Origin: Folioceros fuciformis
Taxonomy: Eukaryota > Anthocerotophyta > Anthocerotopsida > Anthocerotales
DNA: 51,648 nt
Reading direction: 5' to 3'
Assembly (NCBI GenBank): GCA_049999805.1
Contig: JBNGIO010006279.1
Location: forward strand, 436,167 to 487,814
Shown here: positions 32,801-42,212 of the stretch, piece after piece
How the letters are laid out: each line of letters starts with the position of its first letter
Position numbering within the stretch: position 1 is the stretch's first letter
The notes under the pieces: model-generated
Told to the model about the DNA's origin: nothing
The model's database searches: none
Seen by the model: only the letters and a program-made list of their open reading frames with translations
Made by a program: the position numbers and the translations under genes

Positions 32801-33522
32801 GTGCACAGCTGGTGTTTGATGCATTGCCCAAGAAGGACATTGTAGCCTGGAATGCATTAATCACAGGATACACCCGTCAAGGAGACAGTGAAGCGGTGTT
32901 TGACCTGTTTCACAGACTTAGAGAGGATGGTCTACAGCCGGATGGCATCACGTTCCTTAATGTGCTCACCGTGTGCAGTCATGTAGGTCTAGTGAACAAG
33001 GGGCGAGAGTACTTCGAGGCTCTGAGCAGGCACTCTGCCATCACTCCCACCGCAGAGCACTACTCGTGCATGGTGGATCTGCTGGGTCGTGCAGGCAGTC
33101 TTGACGAGGCACTAGAGGTGGCACAGACAATGCCTGTGGAGCCGCATGCTGTAGTTTGGCGCACTCTATTAGGTGCTTGTCGAAAGTGGAGTAACGTGGA
33201 GATAGGACGCCGTGCTTTTGATGAAGCAGTGAAGCTTGACGAAAAGGATTCCGCAGCATACGTGTTAATGTCCAACATCTACACGGGTGCCCAAATGTGG
33301 GATGATGCAGACGAGATGCATGTGAGGAGGAAAGGAATGGGAGCATGGAAGCAGCCAGGCCAGAGCTGGTGGACAGATATGGATGGGTTGGCGCATACCT
33401 TTGTGGTTGGAGATCAACAGCATCCCGAGAGTGAGGGAATATATGCAAGGCTGAACAGCTTGTTTACAGAATTGAAGGAAGCCGGGTATGTATCACAACT
33501 AGGCCTGGTCATAGCAGGATAG
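29833..33522 (+). CDS. PLS-type PPR protein with N-terminal PDF-like motif, catalytic DYW part absent (gene D)
   Basis: An intact, intronless frame of 1229 residues from ATG 29833. MLGWRGALHSRRGKQG is a plausible mitochondrial targeting peptide. Residues about 65-122 repeat the PDF-like block of gene A: LWRQFFLNHTLWWDNR, SPHFRHK, VLWLKS and PPWVDRQLAALD. Then follow 28 PPR motifs. Most are P-L-S, but at two points an S motif runs straight into an L motif (SLPQKD/SVSFVFLLQAC and KLPHKA/SETFVCFLQAC), so the P motif is lost. E1, E2, a PG box (WKQPGQSWW) and VVGDQQHP follow. The protein stops at GYVSQLGLVIAG, just before the deaminase HSE would be expected, and no continuation is found downstream. 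It is likely a specificity factor that needs a catalytic partner. Confidence 0.92.
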   Translation: MLGWRGALHSRRGKQGLLWQQLSWIQQRKFFGNGEAPKARSDATSSVGTPRNRLVASRSSSDGAREELLWRQFFLNHTLWWDNRQHNKESGSPHFRHKESSHVLWLKSLHKPPWVDRQLAALDKRSGRGANSSKLRLLGIPGPRSRAGYGIGETLITLCQRGELREAVEALEDLEQTGSRIPRSLLSAVLRRCGMQKDLGLGRRIHVLVKTGYKTDTFLCNHIMRMYASHGRLQEVMAVFTEVDEPDAFMWSSIISAHVQHGQAKQAVRLYRRMRRSDVNPDGHVFVAALQACARVGDLKAGQQVHSDLLASEIEPHLVVYNCLIDMYAKCGSLEDAQRVFDGLSDKDVVTWNAIIAGYSQQGKGREALRLYRAMNQGGIAEPDSVTFVCLLRACASVGVPAIEKGQWLHRQIEARGLKADVVVGCSLVNMYAKCGSLEDAQFVFDGLPRKDVVTWNALIAGYSHQGKGQEALRLYSAMQAEGIISPDAATFACLLQACASIGIPAMEKGRKLHRQIEGRGLQGDVVVGCSLVNMYAKCGSLEEARSVFDRLPKKTVVTWNAMIAGYSQHGKGQEALHLYNALKEGGVMCPDAVTFLCLLQACATIGIPALEMGKELHRLIEEQGLRDDVLLANNLINMYGKCGSLKDARKVFDSLPQKDSVSFVFLLQACAILGASALDMGKQLHVQIGEQGLQSDLVVGCSLVNMYTKCGSLQEAQSVFDRLCKKDVVTWTALIAGYCQQGKGEEALRLYSAMQEEGLTSPDSVIFACLLQACASVGNLAMEKGKQLHRQVEERGLEADLTVANSLITMYAKCGSLEHAQSVFDKLPHKASETFVCFLQACASVGNLALENGKQLHAQIVEQGLQDDVVVGCSLVNMYARCGSLLHAQTVFDRLPQKDVVTWTALIAGYSQQGMGQKALHLYTAMQHEGIAAPDSVTFVCLLQACANVAALHMGRRLHAQIEEEGLEADAFVAVTLINMYAKSGSMEGAQLVFDALPKKDIVAWNALITGYTRQGDSEAVFDLFHRLREDGLQPDGITFLNVLTVCSHVGLVNKGREYFEALSRHSAITPTAEHYSCMVDLLGRAGSLDEALEVAQTMPVEPHAVVWRTLLGACRKWSNVEIGRRAFDEAVKLDEKDSAAYVLMSNIYTGAQMWDDADEMHVRRKGMGAWKQPGQSWWTDMDGLAHTFVVGDQQHPESEGIYARLNSLFTELKEAGYVSQLGLVIAG

Positions 33523-33664
33523 ATTGGAAATTCGACAGTTGCTCAGAACTTGGGACATGTACCCCCCTTATGCAGCGTTAATCAGTCGCCTAGTTCTCGG
33601 CGACAGTGTTGTGGACTCTACGGATCCATGCAACTTCAAAATCTGTTGTAGGATGAGATCCTGC

Positions 33665-33955
33665 TATGAAGGGAGCGATCCAGACTCATGCACAAATTAG
33701 AGAACGTCGACTTTAAGCAGAACACTTCGGTAAACACGTCGGCAAGCTCAAAAGTAGATGATGCTCCGGCCCGCTTGACAGCCCTGGGTAGGAATGTAGT
33801 CGCATGGAGGGCCACTGGATAGCAGGGTATTCCCAGCAGGGCACACTATGTAGAGCAAGTCTACCATCTTGCAGTACTAGATCCGTGAGAAGAAGGCAGT
33901 GAGGTACGTACCTGAGGCTATAGCGTTTGTCTGTGCCCTGGAGGCCTGTTGAAAA
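33665..33955 (+). pseudogene. Decayed PPR fragment behind gene D
   Basis: In mixed frames the translation shows MKGAIQTHAQIRERRL (compare MEKGKQLHRQVEERGL in gene D), RNVVAWRATG (compare KDVVTWTALIAG) and PEAIAFVCALEAC (compare PDSVTFVCLLQAC). The order L, S/P, L is that of one PLS module. Stops and frameshifts show it is dead. Confidence 0.7.
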
Positions 33956-36267
33956 TGGTGCACCTGTGCACCATCTTCAAATCAAGTGAAAGCTTCAATC
34001 TATGGGATGCAACTGTCGTCTACTTGGAGTTATGTATGTCACTGGCACGAAATCTTCAGCACTTCATACCCGCTATGATCTGAATTCTCTTCTGCTTGTG
34101 GCTAGCAAATGTTGTGCTTGGACGGAGATTTTGGTGAAGAAGACGGTGACTCCGAAAAAGGAGAACAAGTCTCAAAAAGAGAAGTGCTAGGTGCCGGGGT
34201 TGGCCAGGCGCTGCATAGGGAACCGCAGAACTACCTGGGGCTTCCCTGGTTGGATGGCATCGACTCCGGGAAGTACAGTACGGGCCATCGCGACCAAGGT
34301 GTTTCCGAGCTATACTCCTCCGATTTTCGTACGCGTCGTCTTCAATTTCGGTGCGGATTTGGCTTAGCTGCCGAGGAATTATCTTGAGGTTTCTCCTCTG
34401 CCCTAATAGGTTTTATCCCTTCGTGTGGCAGAGAGCTTGTCGAACACACTCATACTAGTATGTCAACGAGGCCAGTGCAAAGCTCTTGCTTCCAATTTTA
34501 ATCTGCGATCTGCATACATCCAAGCATAGGGTAGAGGGCCCGACACAGATTCACATGTGGCAAGGGTCTATACACAAGTCATTGCGAATTCCGCAACGAG
34601 GCTCGGGCAAAACCTGCACAAAATCGCAGGTGCCGCTGCTCAGCGTTGTGGACAGGTGCAATATCAATCCTGCACAGTTGCTACAATGGTGTACAGTTCG
34701 ATCCAGACGTGACACTGTCAAATGGATTGGCACCACAGGGAAGATCGTGCAAGACTCCACATCAGCGGTGAGTTGCAGAAGCTTGCGATTGGTGAAGCGT
34801 ACAAGTAACATGCCAGAAGTGTGCACGTCCACAACATTCGGGACGGAAGTCTAGGGTTGCGGCTGTGAGATAATGCTTAGCAAATGGCTTTGCCGAGAGA
34901 CGTCGTTGGCCACGACACCTTGAGTTATAACAAGTTTAGGGTAAACTTGTGCCGTCTCCTTCATCATGAGAATTCGTTATGGCACGGATTCTTTACGTGT
35001 TATGTGAACTTCCTCTCACACGTGGTGTTGGGTCTTAGGGATACCGTCTGAGGTTAGTGGTTGATGGTTGTTGGTTCGTGATAATTGATGGTTGATGATG
35101 ATTGATGGTTGGGGATAGTGATACATGGCAAGTGGTTTGTCGTTAGTGGTTCTAGTTTCTGGGTAAGGGGCCAATAACCACTAAGGACAAGCCGTTCAAC
35201 CCCTGCGGTTAGTCACGAGTGTCTTCTTTAGTGGTCTGGCGTTAGTGGTCGGTTAGTTACTGATTAGGCGTTACAGGGTAGCAGTTAGTTTTGAGACATT
35301 ACTGGGTGGCAGTAAGTGGTTTGGGTTGGCAGTTAGGGTTTAGGTGTAGTCTATACACCTACGTCCTACGCGAGATAAGCCTGGAGCTAGGCCAAAGATA
35401 TAAATCTTCCTCAAAGCTGACTCTATTTGCAAAACAGTGCAATGCCTTGGTACACGTTCTTAAGGAAGAGAATACCGTAGCTATAAGTTGCAGGGACCAA
35501 AATCATGTCCATGAACAGCTACTTGAAGGACAGTCTGCTACCGGGAAAAGGGCCACTGTCGTAGTGGGAGAAAAACACGCTAGCGTGGTGGACTCCTATT
35601 CACGAAGGAAGCGTACACAAGGCTCACTTCCAACTACGACATACTGGACGTGGCAAATGCCTACCCTGCTGTACAGGGTGGGCATCATCCAGGTTTTCCT
35701 GTCCCGAAAATAGACCCGGTGGAGGATGCTCTTTCGAAGAAGAGTACTTTACCAAAAGGCTAAACTACATACTGTACCGCAGCAGACGTGAGGGCGGTAA
35801 GCCGTGTTTCTATTGGCAGCGCTTGGCACTGCCAATAGTCGGGGAAGACGAATCCTCCCGCCCGCTCCGATCACATCACCTCCACCCTGCTTAGATTCGA
35901 TGACCTGTGGATAAGGCGCCGAGTCGACCTCAAAGCTTGTGATGGCTCTCATATCATATTTAGATCCAAAATTCCGGGAACTCACTGAGGACACTAAGGC
36001 GGGTTTCACACTTTCAGCCAACCGTGCAAGACCACGGTTACACTAGGTACTCCGTCAGAACTGACCTTGGATGGTTCTCCGCAGCTGCGAACAGACCTGA
36101 ACAATGGCAAAGGAAGGTTACGCCTTTCTTTCTCGAATGCAGTAAGAATAAGCGAACATACAGGATTCCACAAAGTAGTAGGCAGGTTCTGGTTCCAAGT
36201 TAAGGTATACAACGATGAACAGGATCCGTGCAAATGGATGCTCACAGCAGCGTGTTGCAGCTCAGAC
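33956..36267. other. Long intergenic region, no gene recognised
   Basis: Short open frames (for example 34109-34387 and 35291-35713 on the plus strand) resemble nothing I know. A GT-rich stretch with many scattered copies of GTTAGTGGTT and TTGATGGTT covers about 35040-35350 and looks like a degenerate minisatellite. Confidence 0.45.
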
Positions 36268-37080
36268 TCAGAACTTCCAGCATGTTGCTGCTCTCAAAAA
36301 TTCTGCAAAACTCCATGCGCTCGGTGATCTGGACACATCGAGCATCATTGCCTTAAAGTCTTCAAAGTTCACGAGGCCGTCACCATCTCTATCCACAGCC
36401 CTGATCATGGCAAGAAAATCACGAGCAGGTCTTCCTTTCCTGAGGTTCAGGCTCTGGACCACGCCCTTCAACTCGCTTGGCGAGATAAATCCATCATTAT
36501 TGCTGTCAAACACCGTGAAGGCGTCCCGCAGGCATTGTTCCCTCTCCGCCTCATCGATTTCCTCCTTGGACAGACACAAGGAAGCATAGAGCTTCACGAA
36601 CTCGGCATACTCCAACACGCCATCCCCGTTCTCGTCAGCGGAGTTCAATACGGCGTGCGCACGCTCCAAGGCTAGCGACAGATTGAATTTCTCCAAGAAG
36701 GCGACTAGCTCAGTTGTGGATATTCTCTTATCGCCGTCCGCATCAATAAGTTCGAACACCTCTCGCACCTTGGACACATCCGGAACTCCACCCCTGCGTA
36801 ACACAAACATATCCGTCCGTTCCACTGGAGAGCATGAGCTAGCATGGATTTCGCCTCTCCTGCCACCGCAATCGAAATTCGCAAGACTCACGAACCTCGA
36901 AACGTGACCAGTCTCCGCTCCCCTCTCACAACTTTGTTGCTCATCGGACGATGCACGGCACGGATCAGAGGAGCAGGCAGCAGCGATCCGCGGGACGTCT
37001 TGATAATGCCACAACTCCTCCATGTGCTGCTCCACTGCTCGCAGTTGCTCCTCATTCTGCAGGGAGGCAGCATTTGCCAT
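36268..37080 (-). CDS. Calmodulin-like protein with four EF hands
   Basis: An intact, intronless frame of 270 residues from ATG 37080. Residues about 1-95 are a non-conserved N-terminal part with several cysteines. Four EF-hand loops follow: DADGDKRISTTE, DENGDGVLEYAE, DSNNDGFISPSE and DRDGDGLVNFED. The first three have Glu at loop position 12. The fourth has Asp there, a change that often lowers calcium preference over magnesium. The spacing in two pairs is that of calmodulin-like (CML) calcium sensors, which relay calcium signals to target proteins. There is no kinase or other enzyme domain. Partner and location cannot be read from the sequence. Confidence 0.9.
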   Translation of the reverse strand: MANAASLQNEEQLRAVEQHMEELWHYQDVPRIAAACSSDPCRASSDEQQSCERGAETGHVSRFVSLANFDCGGRRGEIHASSCSPVERTDMFVLRRGGVPDVSKVREVFELIDADGDKRISTTELVAFLEKFNLSLALERAHAVLNSADENGDGVLEYAEFVKLYASLCLSKEEIDEAEREQCLRDAFTVFDSNNDGFISPSELKGVVQSLNLRKGRPARDFLAMIRAVDRDGDGLVNFEDFKAMMLDVSRSPSAWSFAEFLRAATCWKF

Positions 37081-37421
37081 TTCGCGATCCGCGACTCAAT
37101 TGCCCAGTGGATTCACGATCACGACACTAGCAGCATATCAAGAGCTGCCAGGATGTTCCAGCTGGTAGGTTCCGCGAACCTTGGAAACATCCCTTTTATG
37201 CAACTGAACGAGAAGTACAGTGCCGTAACTTGCTACGCTTTTTCAACGAAACTGCCGCCGATTTTCAAAAGAAATCACTTCGTGCCTTCCCAGCCGATAG
37301 TTGTGCTAGATATGTGTGCAACAGCACAGAGCACTTGCACATACAGTTTGTCCCAGTTCTAAGTAGTTATATATATATCATATAATAATAGTCCTAAGTA
37401 ATTTTATATATATATATGAGC

Positions 37422-37588
37422 TTCTGAGCAAGTGCATTCGCTTAGTATAGCCAAAGTCTTAGATTCAGGGCCTCGGGTTCAAGTCCAGACAAATCCCTAA
37501 AAAATTCTGAACAAGCACATACATATAGTATAGCCAAAGTCTTAGATTTAGGGCCTCGGGTTCAAGTCCAGACAAATCCCTAAACGAT
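37422..37588 (+). repeat. Two tandem copies of an 83-base unit with polymerase III B-box-like motif
   Basis: The block TAGTATAGCCAAAGTCTTAG, then AGGGCCTCGGGTTCAAGTCC, then AGACAAATCCCTAAA occurs twice, with starts at 37422 and 37505. GGTTCAAGTCC fits a B box. The A-box-like TAGTATAGCC lies about 10 bases closer than in a normal tRNA. It could be a duplicated tRNA-derived SINE piece. Confidence 0.6.
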
Positions 37589-37806
37589 AGGTCAATTATT
37601 TTTGAGCTTGAGAATCAAGCTCAATGCAACTTCATCTGGGTAGGTTGAAAAGAAGCAGTGCCATTCAGAAACCCAGAGGCAAGGCTACAAAGCATAGAGC
37701 TTGTACCTTTCTCATAGAAGAATGGAGGTGGAATCCTTCTCCATAGAAGAGAGTGATGAAGGCGAGCTCACGCAAGTGAGGGAATGAGAGAGGCGGCAAA
37801 AGGGAG

Positions 37807-37890
37807 TTAGGGTTGTGGGAAGGTGCACCAAGGTCCACGTACATGAGTTTAGGGTTGTGGGAAGGTGCACCAAGGTCCAGGTACATGAGA
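37807..37890. repeat. Two tandem copies of a 42-base unit
   Basis: TTAGGGTTGTGGGAAGGTGC followed by ACCAAGGTCCA and GTACATGAG occurs twice with one or two differences. The unit begins with a telomere-like TTAGGG. Confidence 0.85.
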
Positions 37891-37897
37891 GGAGAAT

Positions 37898-38029
37898 TTA
37901 TACTAATCCGTCTTTTGTCAAGTTATACTAATCCGTCTCTTGTCAAGTTATACTAATCCGTCTCTTGTCAAGNNNNNNNNNNTACTAATCCGTCTCTTGT
38001 CAAGTTATACTAATCCGTCTCTTGTCAAG
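37898..38029. repeat. 25-base tandem array containing a 10-N gap
   Basis: Five visible copies of TTATACTAATCCGTCTCTTG plus TCAAG. The run of ten N (37973-37982) falls where only three bases (TTA) would be needed to continue the array, so the true copy number is unknown. The array lies upstream of the endonuclease III gene. Confidence 0.9.
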
Positions 38030-38343
38030 GAGAGTGTGAGAGGAAAACTTAAAGAATTGACACCCTAGCTTGAGTATGCAAGAGTACCTTACCTGTACAA
38101 ACCTGGAAGGAGATCAAAAGAGTGCCTACCTTCTTGCAAAAGTTGTTGGTGCCAAGGCCTCCACTTAGTCTATAAACTCCCATGGCTTTTACATGGCCTC
38201 CAGTAGTCATCCAAAGCATGCAAGGTTAGTAAGTAGAAAGATTGTTGTTCCATATTTGTGTCTGGTCGTGTTCACTTGGAGGAGAGCTGATGATCCTCTC
38301 CTTTTCTTCGACGGTGTGACGGCTACGCTGTGTCCATGTGTGT

Positions 38344-40327
38344 ATGGAGCACAATATTTTCGCCAACTTCTCGTATTGTGGAGATGGACTGGCAAAGGCT
38401 AGTGTCTCGATGGTAAAATTGCCCACGAACGCGTGCTCGGAGATCTCAGCTTCCGTTGTGGAACACGACGATGGAAAGGACGCAGAAAATAGCGGGAAGG
38501 TGCTGCTCTCTGTCAGTAGAGAAATTAGGCAGGTCAAGAAGGAAGCAGAGGAGGAGGAATCTTCTGTTGGCAGGAGCGCTGCGGAGAAGAGGGAAGCAAA
38601 GAGGATAACGTCTTCTGGTCAGAGGAGAGCAGGAAAGTTGGAGGAGTCTGCGACAGTGAAGAAGTTCCGGGTTGCGAAATTGCCCAGCAGGGTTGAGCGT
38701 CACGTGAAGCAGGAGTTGGAGATTGAAGATATGGCGGATGTGAAGACGGAGGTTTTTAGTGCTGGGGAGCAAGCCGATTTCGTGGAAGCTCCCACTGTGG
38801 GAAGCGCGGTGGCTGGACCACCGGCCAATTGGGAAGCTATTCTTGATTTGATCAGGTCTTGTTATGCCAACCAGCCCTCTGGTGTTGAATGTCGATTGAT
38901 ACCTTAGGTGGTCTGTTGCATCTTCTTGAGTTCTGTGTGTGTCCTTGCACTATCCTGATGGACGTTTTAGTGCTCGATGCAGATGTGGAAAAATGTCATC
39001 TGACGTACCGGCTTGTTATGCACCTTTTCTCTAACCTAAATCACATGATACAGAGACATGAGGATAGACCGGAATGCCCCTGTAGACTTGCTGGGTCCAC
39101 AGCAGGTATGGTGTTTTAGTCTGGCTTGTGAGGTTCTTGTGTGACGCTTTTGGAGAAACGAGTGACACGTGCTTCTGCTGGTGGTGTGCTGGTTGAGATG
39201 AACTATGCCAGGTATAACAAGCACGCACCCTTTTGCTTTGCAGCTCATGGATCCTGATGCTCCTGCAGAAACGCAGAGATTTCATGCTCTAGTGGCGGGA
39301 ATGATAAGCTCGCAGACCAGGGATGCTGTAACTGCAGCTGCCATGAGAAGGCTGCATGCCTTGCCTGGGGGGTTGACTGTCAATGCAATTGAAGATGATA
39401 GAAACACCATTGCTACGCTGGCTGAAGTTCTCAAACCAGTTGGATTCTACAGGTGGGAATGCAAGAGCCTGTCACGCCCAGTCTTTTCCAATTAACCCAG
39501 CGCCTTTATCCTTCCTGCTGAATGGCTGATTGAGGACTTATGTTTCACTGCCATCGTGGATCGTAGGCAAAAAGCAAAGCATTTGAAGGGCATAGCACAG
39601 ATACTGTCAAAGCCACCATACAATGGGACAGTCCCTTCTGAACTTGAAGAGCTGGTAAGCCTAGGAGTCCCTGGACCTTTGAGCTGCCCTATTTCTTGTT
39701 CATAGTTTTGGCCGTTGTTGCTGTATGCGTGACTGACCTGCAGCCTTCGCCCCTCGCTCAAAGATAAAACTACCTGGTGTGGGTCCAAAAGTTGCGCTTC
39801 TTGTCATGTGCGTGGCATTTGGAAGGTGAAACAAGCAAGTACCAAGATCCTGATGCAATCATAGCAAGTTGTTGCTCAGTCTGATGGGTGTGATTGGTGT
39901 CACCCTTGACCTGTGCCTGGTTGGTATGCAACGTTGCAGGAGTGAGGAAGGAATTATCGTGGATACGAATGTGCGGAGAGTTTGCTGCAGATTAGGATGG
40001 GTGCCCGAGAAGTCAAGTCCAGAGCAGACACGGAAGGCACTAGAGCCGTGGTTGCCGAGAAATTTTTGGAGAGAGTTGAGCTTCTTGTTCGTGGGATTCG
40101 GTCAGCAGGTCCGTGAGGTGTTATCTTGTGAATTTGTCGTTTGCAGACTTGATTGCTGTCAGCAATTCTGTGTAGAGTGAAAATGTTCGTGTGCGCCATT
40201 GTTACAGGTCTGCAAGCCCGTTTCCCCTCAATGTGCAATCTGCAAAGCGCAAAGCCTGTGCCCCTCGGCATTCATGAAGGTAGAGAGGACAGTTGGCGGA
40301 AGCCGTACAAGTAAGAAGCGTAAATGA
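38344..40327 (+). CDS. NTH1: Endonuclease III homologue (base excision repair glycosylase/lyase)
   Basis: This enzyme removes oxidised pyrimidines from DNA and cuts the abasic site. Exons: 38344 to about 38882, about 39244-39452, 39567-39654, 39764-39825, 39940-40108 and 40208-40327. Exons 2-6 join in perfect phase. The junction of exons 1 and 2 is uncertain: donor near 38881-38884, acceptor 39211 or the stronger 39243. Signatures are FHALVAGMISSQT, the helix-hairpin-helix LPGVGPK with the catalytic lysine, the aspartate in VDTNVRRVCCRLGW, and a [4Fe-4S] cluster C-X6-C-X2-C-X5-C in the last exon (CKPVSPQCAICKAQSLC). The lysine-rich first exon (about 180 residues) is not conserved and may hold targeting signals. 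Plant relatives act in plastid and nucleus. Confidence 0.9.
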
Positions 40328-41112
40328 ATCAGCGCATCTGTTCCCACTGAAACGCTGATGACGGTGTTCACCAAAGGATATGAACAACTGCTTGCGAAGG
40401 GAGTGGTGATGAGCGGTGCTAAGGACGAACGATTTCTGCCTTTAGAGGACATATCAGTGCAGTATGTTACGAGTCTGCGGCCAGTAGACATTCGAACTAC
40501 TTGTACAAGACTTTAACGTCACTCTGTCTCTTGTATCGCCGGGTACAGGAATTCATTCATGTCATGTTGCCTGTCCATTCACGTCACGTTGCGTTTGATG
40601 CCAATCATCATGAAGCGCTTTTGTACGTGCCATCTGCATTTGCCCTCTGTCAGTACTGAAAGGAGCCAGGGAGCCCATCTTCCAGGAAAAGTGCAAGCAC
40701 AAAGAATTTTTTTCAGGATACAATTCTAATAAATCACAAGGCAGCGCCTGCTCCAATCCCAGAGCCCGGAGGAACACCAGTTCCAGGAGGCAACTGCCAA
40801 CAGACAAATCTATCTCACAGCCACAGATTAAACGAGAAACTAGGACCCCACCATCGCAAGTCGATGCTGGCCTACAACGGACAGGTTTTGTACAAGCTGA
40901 TGCTGTATTCAAGCGATTAACTCCAAAGCTAACACTTCTTGTCATCCGCAAGCTCTAACAAGTCTCGAATTTCAGAAAACAGAACTGTCCATGTTGCTCT
41001 GAGCGTTAGGCTACTTGAAGCCTAACCCACCATGCTGTACTGGACTGAAGTTGTGTGGCCCACAGAAATAAACCACCCCTGCATCTGTGCACGAGATCTC
41101 AGGCCACAGGAC
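40328..41112. other. Convergent intergenic region between NTH1 and HPPR
   Basis: No gene seen. It should hold both 3' untranslated regions. Confidence 0.4.
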
Positions 41113-42212
41113 TCACATATAGTCTGCGGTGAAGGGAGTGACAAGCGGCTTCCCTCCAAAGTGGGCATCCAGATTGGCAACCACCAGGTTGCCCATCCCC
41201 CGCCTGGTTTCCCAAGTCAGGCTGGCGGCATGCGGCAGAAGGACCACATTGTCCAGACCCCAGAGCTCCTGCGGCACATGAGGTTCGTTCTCATACACGT
41301 CCAACCCAGCTGCTCCCAATCGACCTTCCAGGATCGCGCTCACCAGCTCCTGCTCGTCCACCACAGGGCCCCTGGCAATGTTGATGAGCGTGCCCTGGGG
41401 CCCCAACGCATCGATAATCTCCTTCCCGACGAGGTGGAAAGTCTCCTTGGTCAGGGCACAGGACAGCATCAGCATATCGCAATTCTGCGCCAGCTCCAGC
41501 ACCGTGGAGTAGTGGGTGTAGGGAATCTTGGCCTTCTTGGATCTGGAGTGGTAGGAAATGAGGCAGCCGAACGCCTCCGCCCTCTTCGCAATGGCCAGCC
41601 CGATCCTCCCGAGGCCCACGATCCCCAACCGCTTGCCATTCAGCTGCATCCAACCCGCCCTCAGAACCCATGAGCAGGAGAATAACCAAAGCAAGCAAAG
41701 TGCGGGGCAGAATCAAAGAAAAGTGCGGAGCAGAATCAGGCAAGAGTGCGGAGCAAAATCAAGCAAAAGTGTGTTACCCTGGGAGTGAGGGGAAAGTCGC
41801 CATGAATGGGCCATAAGCCCTTCCGCACATATCTGTCCATGGCGCATACTCTCCGCACAGTGGCGAGCAACAGCGACATGGCCATGTCCGCGCAATCATC
41901 CGTGAGCACATCAGGAGTGTAGGTGACCAGCACGCCCCTCTCCCGACACCGTGGGATGTCGATGGCGTTCACCCCAACACTGAAGGAAGCCACGATCTCC
42001 AGTTTGGGTAAGGCGTCAATGAGCTCCGCGTTGGCTCCCGACGCGTTGGCCACCACAGCCCGGATCGACTGCGCGTGCTCCGCCACGAATGCCTTGGGAT
42101 CAGCCGCCTCCCACATTCTGTAGTGCGTGTACTTGGCGCTGAGCGCCGCCTCCAGGTCCTCCAGCATGGGCTGCGTCTGCAACACACCGGGCTTCTTCCC
42201 CGTGGCCACCAT
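41113..42212 (-). CDS. HPPR: Hydroxyphenylpyruvate / glyoxylate reductase, D-2-hydroxyacid dehydrogenase family
   Basis: Two exons, 42212-41778 and 41643-41113, join in phase ([15 protein letters not shown]) across a 134-base intron, giving 321 residues, close to plant HPPR. The start MVATGKKPG has a strong context (GCGACCATGG). The frame stays open to an upstream ATG at 42452, which would add 80 residues. Family marks are the NAD(P) Rossmann motif GIVGLGRIG and the catalytic Arg in [10 protein letters not shown], Glu in DVYENEP and His in LLPHAA. The enzyme reduces 4-hydroxyphenylpyruvate to 4-hydroxyphenyllactate, a rosmarinic acid precursor, or glyoxylate/hydroxypyruvate in photorespiration. 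Sequence alone does not separate these two. A tyrosine aminotransferase lies in the same window, and a polyphenol oxidase lies just upstream on the same strand. Confidence 0.88.
41690..41775. repeat. 23-base tandem repeat inside the HPPR intron
   Basis: Three to four copies of AAGTGCGGAGCAGAATCA plus GGCAA (slightly varied) fill most of the 134-base intron, including the region near the donor site. Confidence 0.8.

Noticed and set aside
35291-35713. Plus-strand open frame of 140 codons
   Set aside because: It begins inside the GT-rich degenerate repeat, resembles no family, and has no other sign of a gene.
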